Assembly (NCBI GenBank): GCA_963828715.1
Contig: CAWHFX010000015.1
Span: forward strand, 124,001-188,000
Direction: 5' to 3'
DNA length: 64,000 nucleotides
Source of the DNA: JAQGMV01 sp963828715
GTDB taxonomy: Bacteria; Pseudomonadota; Gammaproteobacteria; Burkholderiales; SG8-41
Shown: positions 27,918 through 37,258 of the stretch, piece after piece
Layout: each line of letters starts with the position of its first letter
How positions within the stretch are numbered: position 1 is the first letter of the stretch
Made by a program: the position numbers and the translations under genes
The notes under the pieces: model-generated
What the model was told of the DNA's origin: nothing
The model's database searches: none
What the model saw: only the letters and a program-made list of their open reading frames with translations

Positions 27918-29313
27918 TCAGGCGAGCGTCGGATGCCGCTCCACCCAGCCGGTCGCGCGCTCATACGCATGCGCGACCCGGTACACCATCGCTTCGGCAA
28001 ACGGCTTGCCGACGATCTGGATGGAAAGCGGCAGCCCGTCCGTGCTGAAGCCCGCCGGCACAGAGAGCGCCGGGCTCCCAGTGACGTTGAACGGCGCGCG
28101 GGCCTGCCGCGCATACGTGTAATCCACGGCCGCGGGATCGTCGATGCGACAAGCCGGATCCATCGAGCTCGCCGTCACGATTACGTCCACATCGGTGAAG
28201 AATGCGTGAAAGCCCTCCGCGAGCTTGCGTCGCAGACGCGTGGCGTTGATGTAATCGGCCGCGCGCACGAACGCACCCGCCATGAGCCGCTCGCGTGCAA
28301 GCGCACCGTAGTCCTGGGGACGTTCACGCATCCAGTTTTCGTGTATCGCGAACGCCTCGCTCGTGAGGATCACTCGGTTGCAGGCGGTGTACTCGCCGAG
28401 CGGCGCGGTCTCGATTTCGCGTACGTGAGCACCGAGATCGGCGAGTTTCATCACGGCCGCATCGATGCCCGCAGTCATCTCCGGATCGGCCTGCATGTCG
28501 CGCGTGTAGAAGTGACGGATCACGCCGACACGAAGTCCTTCGACGCCGCGGTCGATCTCGCTTGCGAACGTCGTCGGCGCGTCTGCAGCGCTGCCGGGGT
28601 CGAGCCGGTCGTAGCCGGCGATCGAGTTCCAGCGCCAGCGCGTTATCGCGCACCGTGCGCGTGAGCGGCCCGACATGATCGAGGGAAAACGCAAGCGGGA
28701 CCACACCGCGCCGACTGACGAGGCCATACGTCGGTTTGATGCCGACGACGCCGCACATCGACGCGGGGTTGCGAACCGACCCGCCCGTATCGCTTCCGAG
28801 CGCCAACGGAAGGAATCCGGCCGCGGTCGCGGCGCCGGAGCCGCTGGACGAGCCGCCACAGAAATGATCGCGGTTCCACGGGTTGCGCGCGGGCGGCCAT
28901 GGCAGATCGAACGACGGGCCGCCGATCGCGAACTCGTGGGTGGAGAGTTTGCCCATGAACACGCCGCCCGCCGCGCGCAGCTTCTGTGTGACCGCCGCAT
29001 CGGCTTTCGCTACGTTGTCCTTCAGGATCTTCGAATGTGCGGTGGTCGGGAGTCCCTCGTAGTCGATGATGTCCTTCAGACCATACGGGACGCCATGCAA
29101 CGGGCCGCGCCATTCCCCGCGCACGATCTCGGCTTCAGCCTGACGCGCATCCCTGAGCGCAAGCTCCGGCGTGAAGCGCAGAAACGCGTTCAGGTTCCTG
29201 TCGTGTCGCTCGATGCGCTCGATGAGCGCCTTCGCATATTCGACGGGCGAGATTTCTTTGTTCCGCACCAGGGCCGAGCCTTCCGCAAGGCTCACGAAGG
29301 CCAGCTCGGTCAT
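27918..29313 (-). CDS. Amidase (amidase-signature family), one-base frame break
   Basis: The N-terminal part has the catalytic Ser-cisSer-Lys elements: GLKDIIDYEG (Lys), GGSSSGSGAA (cis-Ser) and LGSDTGGSVRNPA (nucleophile Ser). The C-terminal part, with GSPALSVPAGFSTDGLPLSIQIVGKPFAE, is in another frame. They join at about 28625 (RDNALALEL then IAGYDRLDPGS) if one base is removed, giving 464 residues. Such amidases hydrolyse C-N bonds; the small AtzG-like gene upstream suggests a biuret-hydrolase-like substrate class, which is inference. The break may be an assembly error. Confidence 0.87.
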
Positions 29314-29513
29314 TGCGCCTCCCGTTTCAGGCGATAGACATGCGCCGGCTCGTCGGCAGGCCCGAGCGTCTCCACCTTGAGCAGGCTGCGCCGCGCCCGC
29401 GCGGTTTTGGTCGCACGCAGGAGTTGCTGCAAATGCTCGTCCTGCAATTGCGTCATGCCGATTTCCGCCGCCATGCGGCGGACGGCGTCGAGTGTCACGT
29501 CGTCTTCTTTCAT
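29310..29513 (-). CDS. AtzG-like (DUF4089-like) small amidase partner
   Basis: 67 residues, two amphipathic helices (DAVRRMAAEIGM and DEHLQQLLRATKTARARR). Its stop overlaps the amidase ATG by four bases (ATGA). Size and position match the AtzG-AtzE pair, where the short GatC-like protein stabilises the amidase; I place it there by context more than by sequence identity. Protein-protein contact with the amidase would be its main role. Confidence 0.6.
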   Translation of the reverse strand: MKEDDVTLDAVRRMAAEIGMTQLQDEHLQQLLRATKTARARRSLLKVETLGPADEPAHVYRLKREAQ

Positions 29514-29572
29514 GCCGCCTCCTTCGAGGGAATCGCGGGTGAGGGCCGCGAAACGTTCATTGACTCAGAAGA

Positions 29573-30556
29573 TCATTCAGCGCGTGCGCCGGACGCCTTC
29601 ACCACCTTGCCGAACTTCACGACCTCGGCGCGAATATACGCCGCCGTGTCCTGCGGCGTGCCCGACAGGATTTCGGCGCCCTGGGCTTTGAACTTCTCCC
29701 GGATGTCCGGCATCTGCAGCGTCCGCGTCGTGGCATCGTGCACGCGCGTGATCGCGTCTCGGGGCGAGCCCGCCGGCGCGACGAGCGCATACCACGTGCT
29801 TGCCTCGAAGCCGGGATAGGTTTCGGCTACGGTCGCAAGGTCGGGCGCAATCGCACTGCGCTCAGCCGTCGTTATCGCCAGCGCGCGCAGGCGCCCGCTC
29901 TGCATGTGCGGCAGCGCCGAAAGCGTGTTCGCGAACATGAACGCAATGTGCCCGGCGAGCAGATCCGTAACGGCGATCGGCGTGCCCTTGTAGGGTATAT
30001 GCGTGATGTCGATTCCGGCGTACATGCGGAACAACTCTGCGGTGAGATGCGGCGTGCTGCCGATTCCCGTAGATGCATACGCGAGCTGGCCGGGGCGGCT
30101 CTTCGCGAGTGCAACGAGCTCTTTCACGTTTTTCGCGGGCAACGACGGGTGCACTACGAGCACATTCGCAACGCTGGCGACGAGCGCGATCGCATCGAAG
30201 TCCTTGATGAGATCGTACTGGAGCTTCGTGTAAAGCGTCTGGCTGATCGCGGCCGGTGCGCCTGCCGCGTAGAGCGTATAGCCGTCGGCTGGCGCATGCG
30301 CAACGATCTCGGCAGCGATGTTGCCACCCGCACCCGGCCGATTTTCCACGACGATCTGCTGTCCCAGTATCTCGCTCATCTTCGGCGCGATCAGTCGCAT
30401 CGCGATGTCGACACCGGCACCCGGCGTGAAACCGACGAGGATGCGCACCGGCTTCGATGGATAGCTCTGGCCCGCGCTCGTGGACGGCGTCTGCGCATGC
30501 GCTGCCCCGCATACGGCAACTGCGAGCGCAAGCGCGAGCGCTTTCAAACTCTGCAT
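29573..30556 (-). CDS. Bug/TctC-family binding protein
   Basis: 327 residues. Signal peptide MQSLKALALALAVAVCGAAH to AHA; a short linker (QTPSTSAGQ) precedes SYPSKPVRILVGFTPGAGVD, in which Gly-Phe-Thr replaces the more usual Pro-Phe. VVENRPGAGGNIAAE and IPYKGTPIAVTD fit the ligand loops. Start 30556 was chosen for the signal peptide (30580 is the alternative). It lies 60 bases upstream of the amidase pair and diverges from the TauD gene; likely imports or senses the amidase substrate. Confidence 0.93.
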   Translation of the reverse strand: MQSLKALALALAVAVCGAAHAQTPSTSAGQSYPSKPVRILVGFTPGAGVDIAMRLIAPKMSEILGQQIVVENRPGAGGNIAAEIVAHAPADGYTLYAAGAPAAISQTLYTKLQYDLIKDFDAIALVASVANVLVVHPSLPAKNVKELVALAKSRPGQLAYASTGIGSTPHLTAELFRMYAGIDITHIPYKGTPIAVTDLLAGHIAFMFANTLSALPHMQSGRLRALAITTAERSAIAPDLATVAETYPGFEASTWYALVAPAGSPRDAITRVHDATTRTLQMPDIREKFKAQGAEILSGTPQDTAAYIRAEVVKFGKVVKASGARAE

Positions 30557-30652
30557 GGGAATGATCTCTATGAAACGCACGAAAACGTGTCTGTTAATAT
30601 AACCGCGATTGCCTCATTCCCCCGCCGCACCATCCACATCTCGGACATCTGC

Positions 30653-31567
30653 ATGCTGACAATCGAGCCTGGTAGAGAGGTTCTCGGCGCACGCGTAACC
30701 GGCATCGATCTCGACGAGCCACTTGCGCCGGATGACTTCGCGCGCATCTTGCGAGCGCTCGGCGAGCACGGCGTGTTGTGCTTTCCGGATCAGCCGATCG
30801 AGGCGGCGGCCCTGCGCGCATTCTCCGCCCGCTTCGGTGAGCTGCAGGTGATCGCAGGCGCGGCCGGGCGCACCGAGCCGGGCATGCCTGAAGTGTCGGT
30901 CCTTTCCAACGTGATCGTGGACGGCAAACCGATCGGCATTCCCGACGCAGGCCAGGACTGGCACACGGACATGACGTACAACCACGTCGTGGGCTTCGTC
31001 AATGTGCTCGTCGCGAAGAAAGTGCCCACCCGCGACGGGAAGCCGCTCGGCGGAACGGAGTTCGCCAACACGCAGGCAGCTTACGAAGATCTGCCGGCGG
31101 ACGTGAAATCCAGGCTCGCCAATGCGACTGCGACGCACGACTGGAACAACTTCCACGAGCTCATGCGTCGCAAGGGAAGCAAGCGCCCTGCTCTTACCGA
31201 AGCGCAGCGCCGAGAACGGCCGCCCGTTTCGCATCCGGTGTTTCTCACGCACCCGATCACGGGTCGCAAAGTGATCTACGTGAATCCCGGCTTCACGGTG
31301 AAGATCGATCAGCTCGAGCCAGGCGAGAGTCAGGAAATGCTCGACTATCTCTTCGCGCACGTGTTGAAACCGGCCTATCGTTACCGGCACCACTGGAGCG
31401 TAGGCGACGTTCTCCTGTGGGACCACATCGGTACCTGGCACTACGCGGTGCCCGACTACGCGCCCGACGAGCATCGACTCATGAAGCGATGCCAGGTGCT
31501 TGCGGACAGGATCTTCGACCGCGATTTGCGGGAACGCATGCTGGGCGTGCCCGTCGCAGCGGAATGA
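30653..31567 (+). CDS. TauD/TfdA-family Fe(II)/2-oxoglutarate dioxygenase
   Basis: 304 residues. The facial triad is His104-Asp106 in WHTDMTYN and His263 in DHIGTWHYAV; the 2-oxoglutarate-binding Arg is in HRLMKR. Family members oxidise sulfonates (taurine) or phenoxyacetates and release the group from the oxidised carbon. Sequence does not fix the substrate. About 96 bases separate it from the divergent Bug gene, suggesting a shared control region and a link between uptake and oxidation. Confidence 0.9.
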   Translation: MLTIEPGREVLGARVTGIDLDEPLAPDDFARILRALGEHGVLCFPDQPIEAAALRAFSARFGELQVIAGAAGRTEPGMPEVSVLSNVIVDGKPIGIPDAGQDWHTDMTYNHVVGFVNVLVAKKVPTRDGKPLGGTEFANTQAAYEDLPADVKSRLANATATHDWNNFHELMRRKGSKRPALTEAQRRERPPVSHPVFLTHPITGRKVIYVNPGFTVKIDQLEPGESQEMLDYLFAHVLKPAYRYRHHWSVGDVLLWDHIGTWHYAVPDYAPDEHRLMKRCQVLADRIFDRDLRERMLGVPVAAE

Positions 31568-31576
31568 CCATTGACC

Positions 31577-31940
31577 TCAACGCGCATCGCGAACGGTCGC
31601 CTGTGTTGCGCCCGCCACGACAACGAGGCCAATCACCGTCGCTCCCAGTAGCAGCGTAACGGAAGCCCACAGCAGGGCGGGAACGCTCGCCCCAAGCGCG
31701 AGGCCGACACCATACAGTGAAGGACCGACTGCGCTCGCGACGATTCCGGCAGCCGCGACGAAGCTCCGTGCCGTGCCGAGGCGCGCCGGCACGACGCGTT
31801 CGGCAACGACGGTCATGTGCAGGACGGTTCCCAACCCGCTGCTCACCCCCGCACAAAACGAAGTACATCGGTGCGATCCAGGTCGAATCGATCGTAACGA
31901 GCGCCGCCGTTCCGGCTGCGAGCGGCCCGCGATGGCGCAC
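31577..31940 (-). pseudogene. C-terminal remnant of an MFS transporter
   Basis: The frame starting MRHRGPLAAGTAALVT gives two hydrophobic segments, then the match shifts frame near 31860 to VLHMTVVAERVVPARLGTARSFVAAAGIVASAVGPSL, typical of the last third of a major facilitator. Only about 125 residues remain, against about 400 for the family, and the stop of the MarC gene lies 13 bases before the remnant, so the N-terminal two thirds are absent. Clearly a decayed gene. Confidence 0.75.
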
Positions 31941-31952
31941 GAAGCCAGACGT

Positions 31953-32588
31953 TCAGGCGAGACCGGGCAGCAGCTCTTTCAGCCCTTCTGCCATGAACTG
32001 GACCGCCATGGCCGCGAGCAAAAGCCCGAGTATGCGTGTGGCGATGTTCAGCCCTGTCTGACTGAGGCGGGCTGCAATGAGATGCGCGTTGCGCAGCACC
32101 GTCCATGCGATCAGACACACGACTGCGATGCCCCCGACCACGATGATCTGCTGGACGATACCGCCGCGCTCGGCGGCAATGATGGACGTGCTGATCGCGC
32201 CCGGACCGGCGAGCAGCGGAAACGCCAGCGGCACGATGCCGCGCACGTCGCCGGTTTCGAACTCGCGCGCCTCGGCCTGGGACTGTCGCACGCCGCCTGC
32301 CTGTGCATTGAGCATCGCCAGCGACATCAACAGGAGGACCAGCCCTCCACCCACCCGAAATGCCGAAAGGCTCGCGCCGATGAGGCGCAGAAGCGGCTCG
32401 CCGAAAAACGTCGCGAGGGCGAGCACGATGAACACGGTCGTCGCAATCACCCGCGCCAGGCGCTCGCGTTCGAGCGCATTACGGCCGGCAGTAAACGCAA
32501 GAAAGAACGGCACCGCGAGAAACGGATCCACGACAGCCGTCAACGTCACGACGAAGCGCAGAAACTCGGTCACGGCAATCTCACCCAT
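31953..32588 (-). CDS. MarC-family (UPF0056) inner-membrane protein
   Basis: 211 residues with about six membrane helices: VVDPFLAVPFFLAF in helix 1, IVPLAFPLLAGPGAIST (the family hallmark PLAxPLLAGPG) and a conserved AAERGG loop. MarC proteins were once linked to multidrug resistance but their function is still unclear. The gene is complete and is read away from the HAD gene. Confidence 0.9.
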   Translation of the reverse strand: MGEIAVTEFLRFVVTLTAVVDPFLAVPFFLAFTAGRNALERERLARVIATTVFIVLALATFFGEPLLRLIGASLSAFRVGGGLVLLLMSLAMLNAQAGGVRQSQAEAREFETGDVRGIVPLAFPLLAGPGAISTSIIAAERGGIVQQIIVVGGIAVVCLIAWTVLRNAHLIAARLSQTGLNIATRILGLLLAAMAVQFMAEGLKELLPGLA

Positions 32589-32741
32589 TGACCGGCGAGT
32601 CTACAACGACGGCGGGACACTGCCGAAACGGAGAAAGCGCAGGCCGCGTTGGCGTTGCGACCGCCGCGTATTTGCGAACATCAGCGTGTGCTATCGCTCA
32701 GTCCTCTCGCAGGCATGCGGCTTGAATGCAATCGGCCCATG

Positions 32742-33539
32742 ATGGCAGACAGCCCGGCAAAAGCGATTATCTTCGATGTCGATGGCACGCTCGTCGATTC
32801 GAACGATCTCCATATCGAAGCATGGCGCGAAGCATTCGCACATTACGGAATAGGACTAACGTACGATCAGGTGCACGACCAGATCGGGAAGGGTGGCGAC
32901 CAGCTCATTCCATCATTCCTGTCGCAGGAGGACGTGGACAAGTTCGGCGCTGAGCTCGATCGGCTTCGCGCCGAGATCTTCCTCCGCGACTACCTGCCGC
33001 AGGCGCGTCCGTTCCCGCACGTGCGCGAGTTGTTCCAGCGCCTCAAAACCGATGGCCTGCAGATCGTGCTTGCCACTTCGTCGAAGCAGGTCGAGGTGGA
33101 CACGCATATCAGAAACCTCGAGGTCGAAGACCTGATCAACGGCGCTACGTCCGCTGACGATGTCGATCGCTCCAAGCCGTGTCCCGATATCTTCGAGACC
33201 GCGCTTGCGCTTCTGGAGGGTGTGTTCCCGAAGGAAGTGCGCGTTGTCGGCGATACGCCATACGATGTCATCGCCGCCGCACGGGCGAACCTGAGCACGA
33301 TCGCGGTTCTCAGCGGGGGCTTTCCCGAGGAAGCGCTGTATGGCGCGGGTGCGGCCGCGGTTTATCTCGATGTTGCGGACCTGCTCGAGCATTACGCGGA
33401 ATGGGTGCCAGTCTGCGCGTCAATCCGTGCGGATGCGGGCGCGCCGGGCGCCCTTTCGCACGAGCGTGATCGCGTTCGTCCGGCGCAAACCCGCGGGTCC
33501 GCAGGACTGCCAAACGCCACGGGTCAGCAACCGGACTGA
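32742..33539 (+). CDS. HAD-superfamily hydrolase (phosphatase/beta-phosphoglucomutase-like)
   Basis: 265 residues from ATG 32742 (32739 is adjacent and in frame). Motif I FDVDGTLVDSN with nucleophile Asp, motif II VLATSS, the Lys of motif III in RSKPCPD, and motif IV GDTPYD are all present, and the long helical cap between motif I and II fits the phosphoglycolate phosphatase/phosphoglucomutase group. Likely a small phosphorylated metabolite is the substrate. The last ~35 residues are extra to the fold and low complexity. Confidence 0.88.
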   Translation: MADSPAKAIIFDVDGTLVDSNDLHIEAWREAFAHYGIGLTYDQVHDQIGKGGDQLIPSFLSQEDVDKFGAELDRLRAEIFLRDYLPQARPFPHVRELFQRLKTDGLQIVLATSSKQVEVDTHIRNLEVEDLINGATSADDVDRSKPCPDIFETALALLEGVFPKEVRVVGDTPYDVIAAARANLSTIAVLSGGFPEEALYGAGAAAVYLDVADLLEHYAEWVPVCASIRADAGAPGALSHERDRVRPAQTRGSAGLPNATGQQPD

Positions 33540-33546
33540 AGCGAGC

Positions 33547-34341
33547 TCAGCGGCCGCGAAATACGGCGGGCCGCTTCTCAACGAACGCCCGCACACCCTC
33601 CTTCGCATCCTCGGTGTCGCGCGATATGTTCTGCGCGAACGTTTCGAACTCCAGTGCAGCGCGCAAGTCGACGTCGAGGTTGTGGTAGATCGCCCGTTTC
33701 GCACCCGAAATGGCGACGGGTGGACCGTCCGCAATCTTGCGCGCGAGCTTGTACGCCTCCGGCATCAGCGCTTCAGGCGCAACCACGGCGTTGACGATGC
33801 CCAGCCGGAATGCTTCGGCGGCGTCGATCGCATCACCGGTGAAGATCAGCTCACACGCCTTTGCGACGCCGACGATCCGCGGCAGGAAGTAGGTGCCGCC
33901 CCAGTCGGGGTGCAGGCCGCGCTTCACGAACGCCTGTGAAAATCTGGCGGCAGTGGACGCGATGCGCATGTCGCACGCCAGCGCCAGATTCATACCCGCG
34001 CCGGCCGCAGCGCCGTTCACCGCAGCGATGATGGGTTTGGGACAATCGCGCATCGCGAGAATGATGCGATCGCGGATCGGCGTGAAGCGTTCGGTGACGG
34101 ATGGCGCCTGGCCGGCTTGATCGCGTTCGCTCATTGCCTTCACGTCGCCGCCCGAACAGAAGCCGCGGCCGGCGCCCGTAATCACGATCGCACGCGCATC
34201 GGGATCCGAACCACACTTCAGGATCGCGTCGTACAGGTCCTCGCGCAGCGTGCCGCCCAGCGCATTGAGGCGGTCTGGCCGGTTGAGCGTCAGCGTCGCA
34301 ACCCGGTCCTGCACCTCGAACAGCAGGCTCTCGTATGTCAT
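33547..34341 (-). CDS. Enoyl-CoA hydratase/isomerase (crotonase) family protein
   Basis: 264 residues. VITGAGRGFCSGGDV forms the first oxyanion-hole loop and AAVNGAAAGAGMNLALACDMRIA the second; FVKRGLHPDWGGTYFLPR follows. The Glu of classical hydratases is replaced by Asp-Trp at HPDWGG, so the exact reaction (hydration, isomerisation, other) is open. ATG 34341 is supported by GAGGAAG ten bases upstream. Convergent with the HAD gene, divergent from the outer-membrane-like gene. Confidence 0.9.
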   Translation of the reverse strand: MTYESLLFEVQDRVATLTLNRPDRLNALGGTLREDLYDAILKCGSDPDARAIVITGAGRGFCSGGDVKAMSERDQAGQAPSVTERFTPIRDRIILAMRDCPKPIIAAVNGAAAGAGMNLALACDMRIASTAARFSQAFVKRGLHPDWGGTYFLPRIVGVAKACELIFTGDAIDAAEAFRLGIVNAVVAPEALMPEAYKLARKIADGPPVAISGAKRAIYHNLDVDLRAALEFETFAQNISRDTEDAKEGVRAFVEKRPAVFRGR

Positions 34342-34452
34342 TTTCGTCTTCCTCTGAATGGTCATGGCTGGCGGCGAGGTCTGGCAGACAGACACGTGTC
34401 ACCGCGCCGGCTCGGTTACGATACGCGCCCGTATCGTCGATTGCTCCCGATC

Positions 34453-35232
34453 TTGACGGCCCGGTCCGATCGCATCGTCCCTGTGATAGCCGTGTGCAGC
34501 ACGCTTCTGTGCTGCGCATCGGCGCGAGCACAGGGCACGGGCCCGATCCGCGATGACGCCGCGCTGGCACGTGCCGATGCAGAGGCTATCGCCTACAAAC
34601 TCACGACCGCTTTGTATCACACCTCGACGCAGCCGAACGCATTCGATGTGAATCTGCGTGGGACGCTCGACACGCACACGGCGTGGATCGGGTTCTATCG
34701 GCGCGCCAGCGAATTCCAGCAGGCTCGCGCCGGCTACGAGAACAACCTTGCACTGCCCTTCGGTCGTCTTACGCCGTCCGTGCAGTACGCATCGGGCGGC
34801 TTCCTCGGCGGCAGCCTCACGGCCGAGATCGGAGAGCGCCATTTCGGGCTGCTCGGCATCGGCCGCACCAATCTCAAGGACTATTTCAATGTGAATTTCG
34901 ATCCCAACGATTCGATCCTGATCGGCGCCGGGACACGGGCGCTGCCGAACACGGTGCTGAGTCTCTACCAGATACGCGATGATCGACTCGGAACGGGCCA
35001 GCACGTCGTGCACCTTCTCGCACGCGTGAAGCCGGACGCACGCACGCGCTGGACGATCGACGTGTTTCACAAGGAAGGCCGCGAGTCGGCCGGCGACGAA
35101 ATCAAGGTGCGCGGAACCGGCTTCTCCGTGACCTACGATTACGACCGATACTTCCTCCGAATCGCGAACGATCCGCACGTCAATTTCACGCCGAACCGCA
35201 TGCTGCGCTTCTCGGCCGGCATTCGTTTCTAA
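34453..35232 (+). CDS. Putative outer-membrane beta-barrel protein
   Basis: About 259 residues. A signal peptide (IVPVIAVCSTLLCCASARAQ) is followed by alternating hydrophobic-polar strands rich in Tyr, Phe and Gly (LDTHTAWIGFYRR, ERHFGLLGIGRT, GFSVTYDYDRYF) and ends in RFSAGIRF, with the C-terminal Phe recognised by the BAM machinery. No named family recognised. The start is uncertain: TTG 34453 or 34441, or GTG at about 34483. Function unknown; small porin or lipid-handling barrel are options. Confidence 0.65.
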   Translation: MTARSDRIVPVIAVCSTLLCCASARAQGTGPIRDDAALARADAEAIAYKLTTALYHTSTQPNAFDVNLRGTLDTHTAWIGFYRRASEFQQARAGYENNLALPFGRLTPSVQYASGGFLGGSLTAEIGERHFGLLGIGRTNLKDYFNVNFDPNDSILIGAGTRALPNTVLSLYQIRDDRLGTGQHVVHLLARVKPDARTRWTIDVFHKEGRESAGDEIKVRGTGFSVTYDYDRYFLRIANDPHVNFTPNRMLRFSAGIRF

Positions 35233-35248
35233 CGCCGTCCGCAGCCGG

Positions 35249-35482
35249 TCAGCTTTTCCTGGTGAGCCAGCGACCGATGCCGTACGTGAGCGCGGCGAAC
35301 ACCACGATCGTCGCGCCGATGACCCAGTAGTTGATCGTCGAGGGGTCCTCGAACGCGTTGCCGATCTGTTTCCCGAAGACGGTGGTCGCGAGCACACCCC
35401 GGAAGGCGATGCGCGCGACATCGCTGCCTATCTGAGCAACATGCGCTGACCGGCGCGCTCGGCGTTGCGCGAAGCGTTTCAT
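35249..35482 (-). CDS. Small single-pass membrane protein, unknown
   Basis: 77 residues: a basic amphipathic N-terminus (MKRFAQRRARRSAHVAQ), a middle segment and one clear membrane helix (INYWVIGATIVVFAALTYGIG) ending WLTRKS. No family recognised. It converges on the barrel gene (16 bases between stops) and diverges from the CoA ligase. A plausible real gene because of the helix, though expression is unproven. Confidence 0.5.
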   Translation of the reverse strand: MKRFAQRRARRSAHVAQIGSDVARIAFRGVLATTVFGKQIGNAFEDPSTINYWVIGATIVVFAALTYGIGRWLTRKS

Positions 35483-35521
35483 CGCTCACATAATCGGGCC
35501 TCCTCGTGTGACCCGGGTCCG

Positions 35522-37138
35522 ATGACCGTGTTCTCATCCACCATGATGCAGTTCCCGCTCACGCTCACCCACGTGCTCGGCCGTATGAAGCAGCTCTTCG
35601 CCGCGTCCGAAGTCGTATCCCGACTGCCGGACAAGTCGCTTCATCGTTACACGTACGGCGACCTCCATCGGCGCGCAGTCGCACTCGGCGGTGCACTCCA
35701 GCGCTTCGGCCTGAAGAAAGGCGACCGCGTCGCCACGCTCATGTGGAATCATCACGTTCATCTTGAAGCGTACCTGGCGGTTCCATGCGCGGGCGGCACG
35801 CTGCACACGCTGAACCTGCGCCTGCACCCGGACGAAATCGCATACATCGCGAATCACGCCGGCGACCGCTTTCTGATCGTCGACGACGTTCTGCTGCCCT
35901 TGTACGAGAAATTCCGGGGCCAGACCGCGTTCGAGCGCGTGATCGTGGTGCCGCTGACTGGGCAGACCGTAGGGACAGGCCTGGATTACGAGGCGCTCAT
36001 CGCGGATGCGCCACCTTTGGATGTCCCCGCGATCGATGAAAACGACGCGGCAGCGATGTGCTACACCTCGGGTACGACCGGGCGGCCGAAGGGCGTCGTC
36101 TACAGCCACCGCTCGATCGTCCTTCACACGCTGGCGACCGCCTGGGTTGATTGTCTCGGCATGAGCAACCGCGATTGCGTCTGTCCGGTCGTGCCGATGT
36201 TCCATGTAAACGCGTGGGGTGTGCCGTACACGGCGGTCATGGCAGGCGCAAAGCTCGCGCTGCCGGGCCCACATCTGGATGCCGTGAGTCTGCTCGATCT
36301 CTACGAATCCGAGGCAGTCACGCTGAGCGGCGGCGTTCCGACCATCGCATTCGCGATGCAGCAGGCGCTCGCGCGCGAGCCGGCGCGCTGGCGGCTCGAC
36401 CCGGGTCTGCGCGTGATCGTGGGGGGATCCGCCGCGCCGGAAGCGCTCATCCGCAGTCTCGATCGCTTCGGTGTGCGCGTCGTTCAAGGCTGGGGCATGA
36501 CCGAAACGTCACCCGTCGGCATTGTCAGCTTCATGAAGCGCGATGTCAGAACGGACGACGAGGATGCCGCCTACGCACTGCGCGCCAAACAGGGTGTGCC
36601 TCTGCCCTTTTTCGAAGTGCGGGCCATCGCGCGTGATCGCGAGGTGCCGTGGGACGGGGAGAGCATGGGTGAGCTGGAAGTGCGCGGGCCGTGGGTTGCG
36701 GCGCGCTACCACGACATGCCCGAGTCGGCCGGGCAGTGGTCGAGCGATGGCTGGTTCCGGACCGGCGACATCGTCACCATCGACGCGACCGGTTATGTCA
36801 AGATCACGGATCGCATCAAGGATCTCGTCAAGTCGGGCGGCGAATGGATCAGCTCCATCGACGTCGAGAATGCGCTCGTGTCACATCCGGCTGTGCAGGA
36901 AGTCGCGGTGATTGCCGTGCCACATCCGAAATGGGGCGAACGGCCGCTCGCAATCGTCGTTGCAGTGCCCGGAACGACAGGGACGCAGGAATCGCTCGAC
37001 GCCCACCTCGCGTCGCGCGTCGCATCCTATGCCCGTCCGGATGCGTACGTGTTCGTAGACGAGCTTCCGAAAACATCGACGGGCAAGCTGATGAAATCGG
37101 TGCTGCGGGAAACCTATCGCGACTGGAAATGGGATTGA
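35522..37138 (+). CDS. AMP-dependent long/medium-chain acyl-CoA ligase
   Basis: 538 residues. Motifs in order: YTSGTTGRPKGV (P-loop), GWGMTETSP, WFRTGDIVTIDATGYVKITDRIKD with catalytic Lys region, and the C-terminal KTSTGKLMKS adenylate-ligation Lys. This is the fatty-acyl/aryl-CoA ligase pattern (similar to medium-chain ligases and DitJ-type): acid + ATP + CoA to acyl-CoA. Chain or ring specificity not readable. Start 35522 (MTVFSST) is chosen; 35543 (MMQFPL) is possible. Upstream of the Gfo/Idh gene. Confidence 0.92.
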   Translation: MTVFSSTMMQFPLTLTHVLGRMKQLFAASEVVSRLPDKSLHRYTYGDLHRRAVALGGALQRFGLKKGDRVATLMWNHHVHLEAYLAVPCAGGTLHTLNLRLHPDEIAYIANHAGDRFLIVDDVLLPLYEKFRGQTAFERVIVVPLTGQTVGTGLDYEALIADAPPLDVPAIDENDAAAMCYTSGTTGRPKGVVYSHRSIVLHTLATAWVDCLGMSNRDCVCPVVPMFHVNAWGVPYTAVMAGAKLALPGPHLDAVSLLDLYESEAVTLSGGVPTIAFAMQQALAREPARWRLDPGLRVIVGGSAAPEALIRSLDRFGVRVVQGWGMTETSPVGIVSFMKRDVRTDDEDAAYALRAKQGVPLPFFEVRAIARDREVPWDGESMGELEVRGPWVAARYHDMPESAGQWSSDGWFRTGDIVTIDATGYVKITDRIKDLVKSGGEWISSIDVENALVSHPAVQEVAVIAVPHPKWGERPLAIVVAVPGTTGTQESLDAHLASRVASYARPDAYVFVDELPKTSTGKLMKSVLRETYRDWKWD

Positions 37139-37258
37139 CCGTCCTAGCACGAGACGCGGCGGCGACAGATCGCCGGGCTATAGAATCGCGGCATTCGCGA
37201 AGCAAATGAAGAATGGGGCAAGCACCTCAAACGAAACTCTTTCGATCGGGAGGCAATC

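Noticed and set aside
34117..34452. N-terminal extension of the outer-membrane-like gene
   Set aside because: It is antisense to the enoyl-CoA hydratase start and puts the signal peptide over 120 residues into the protein.
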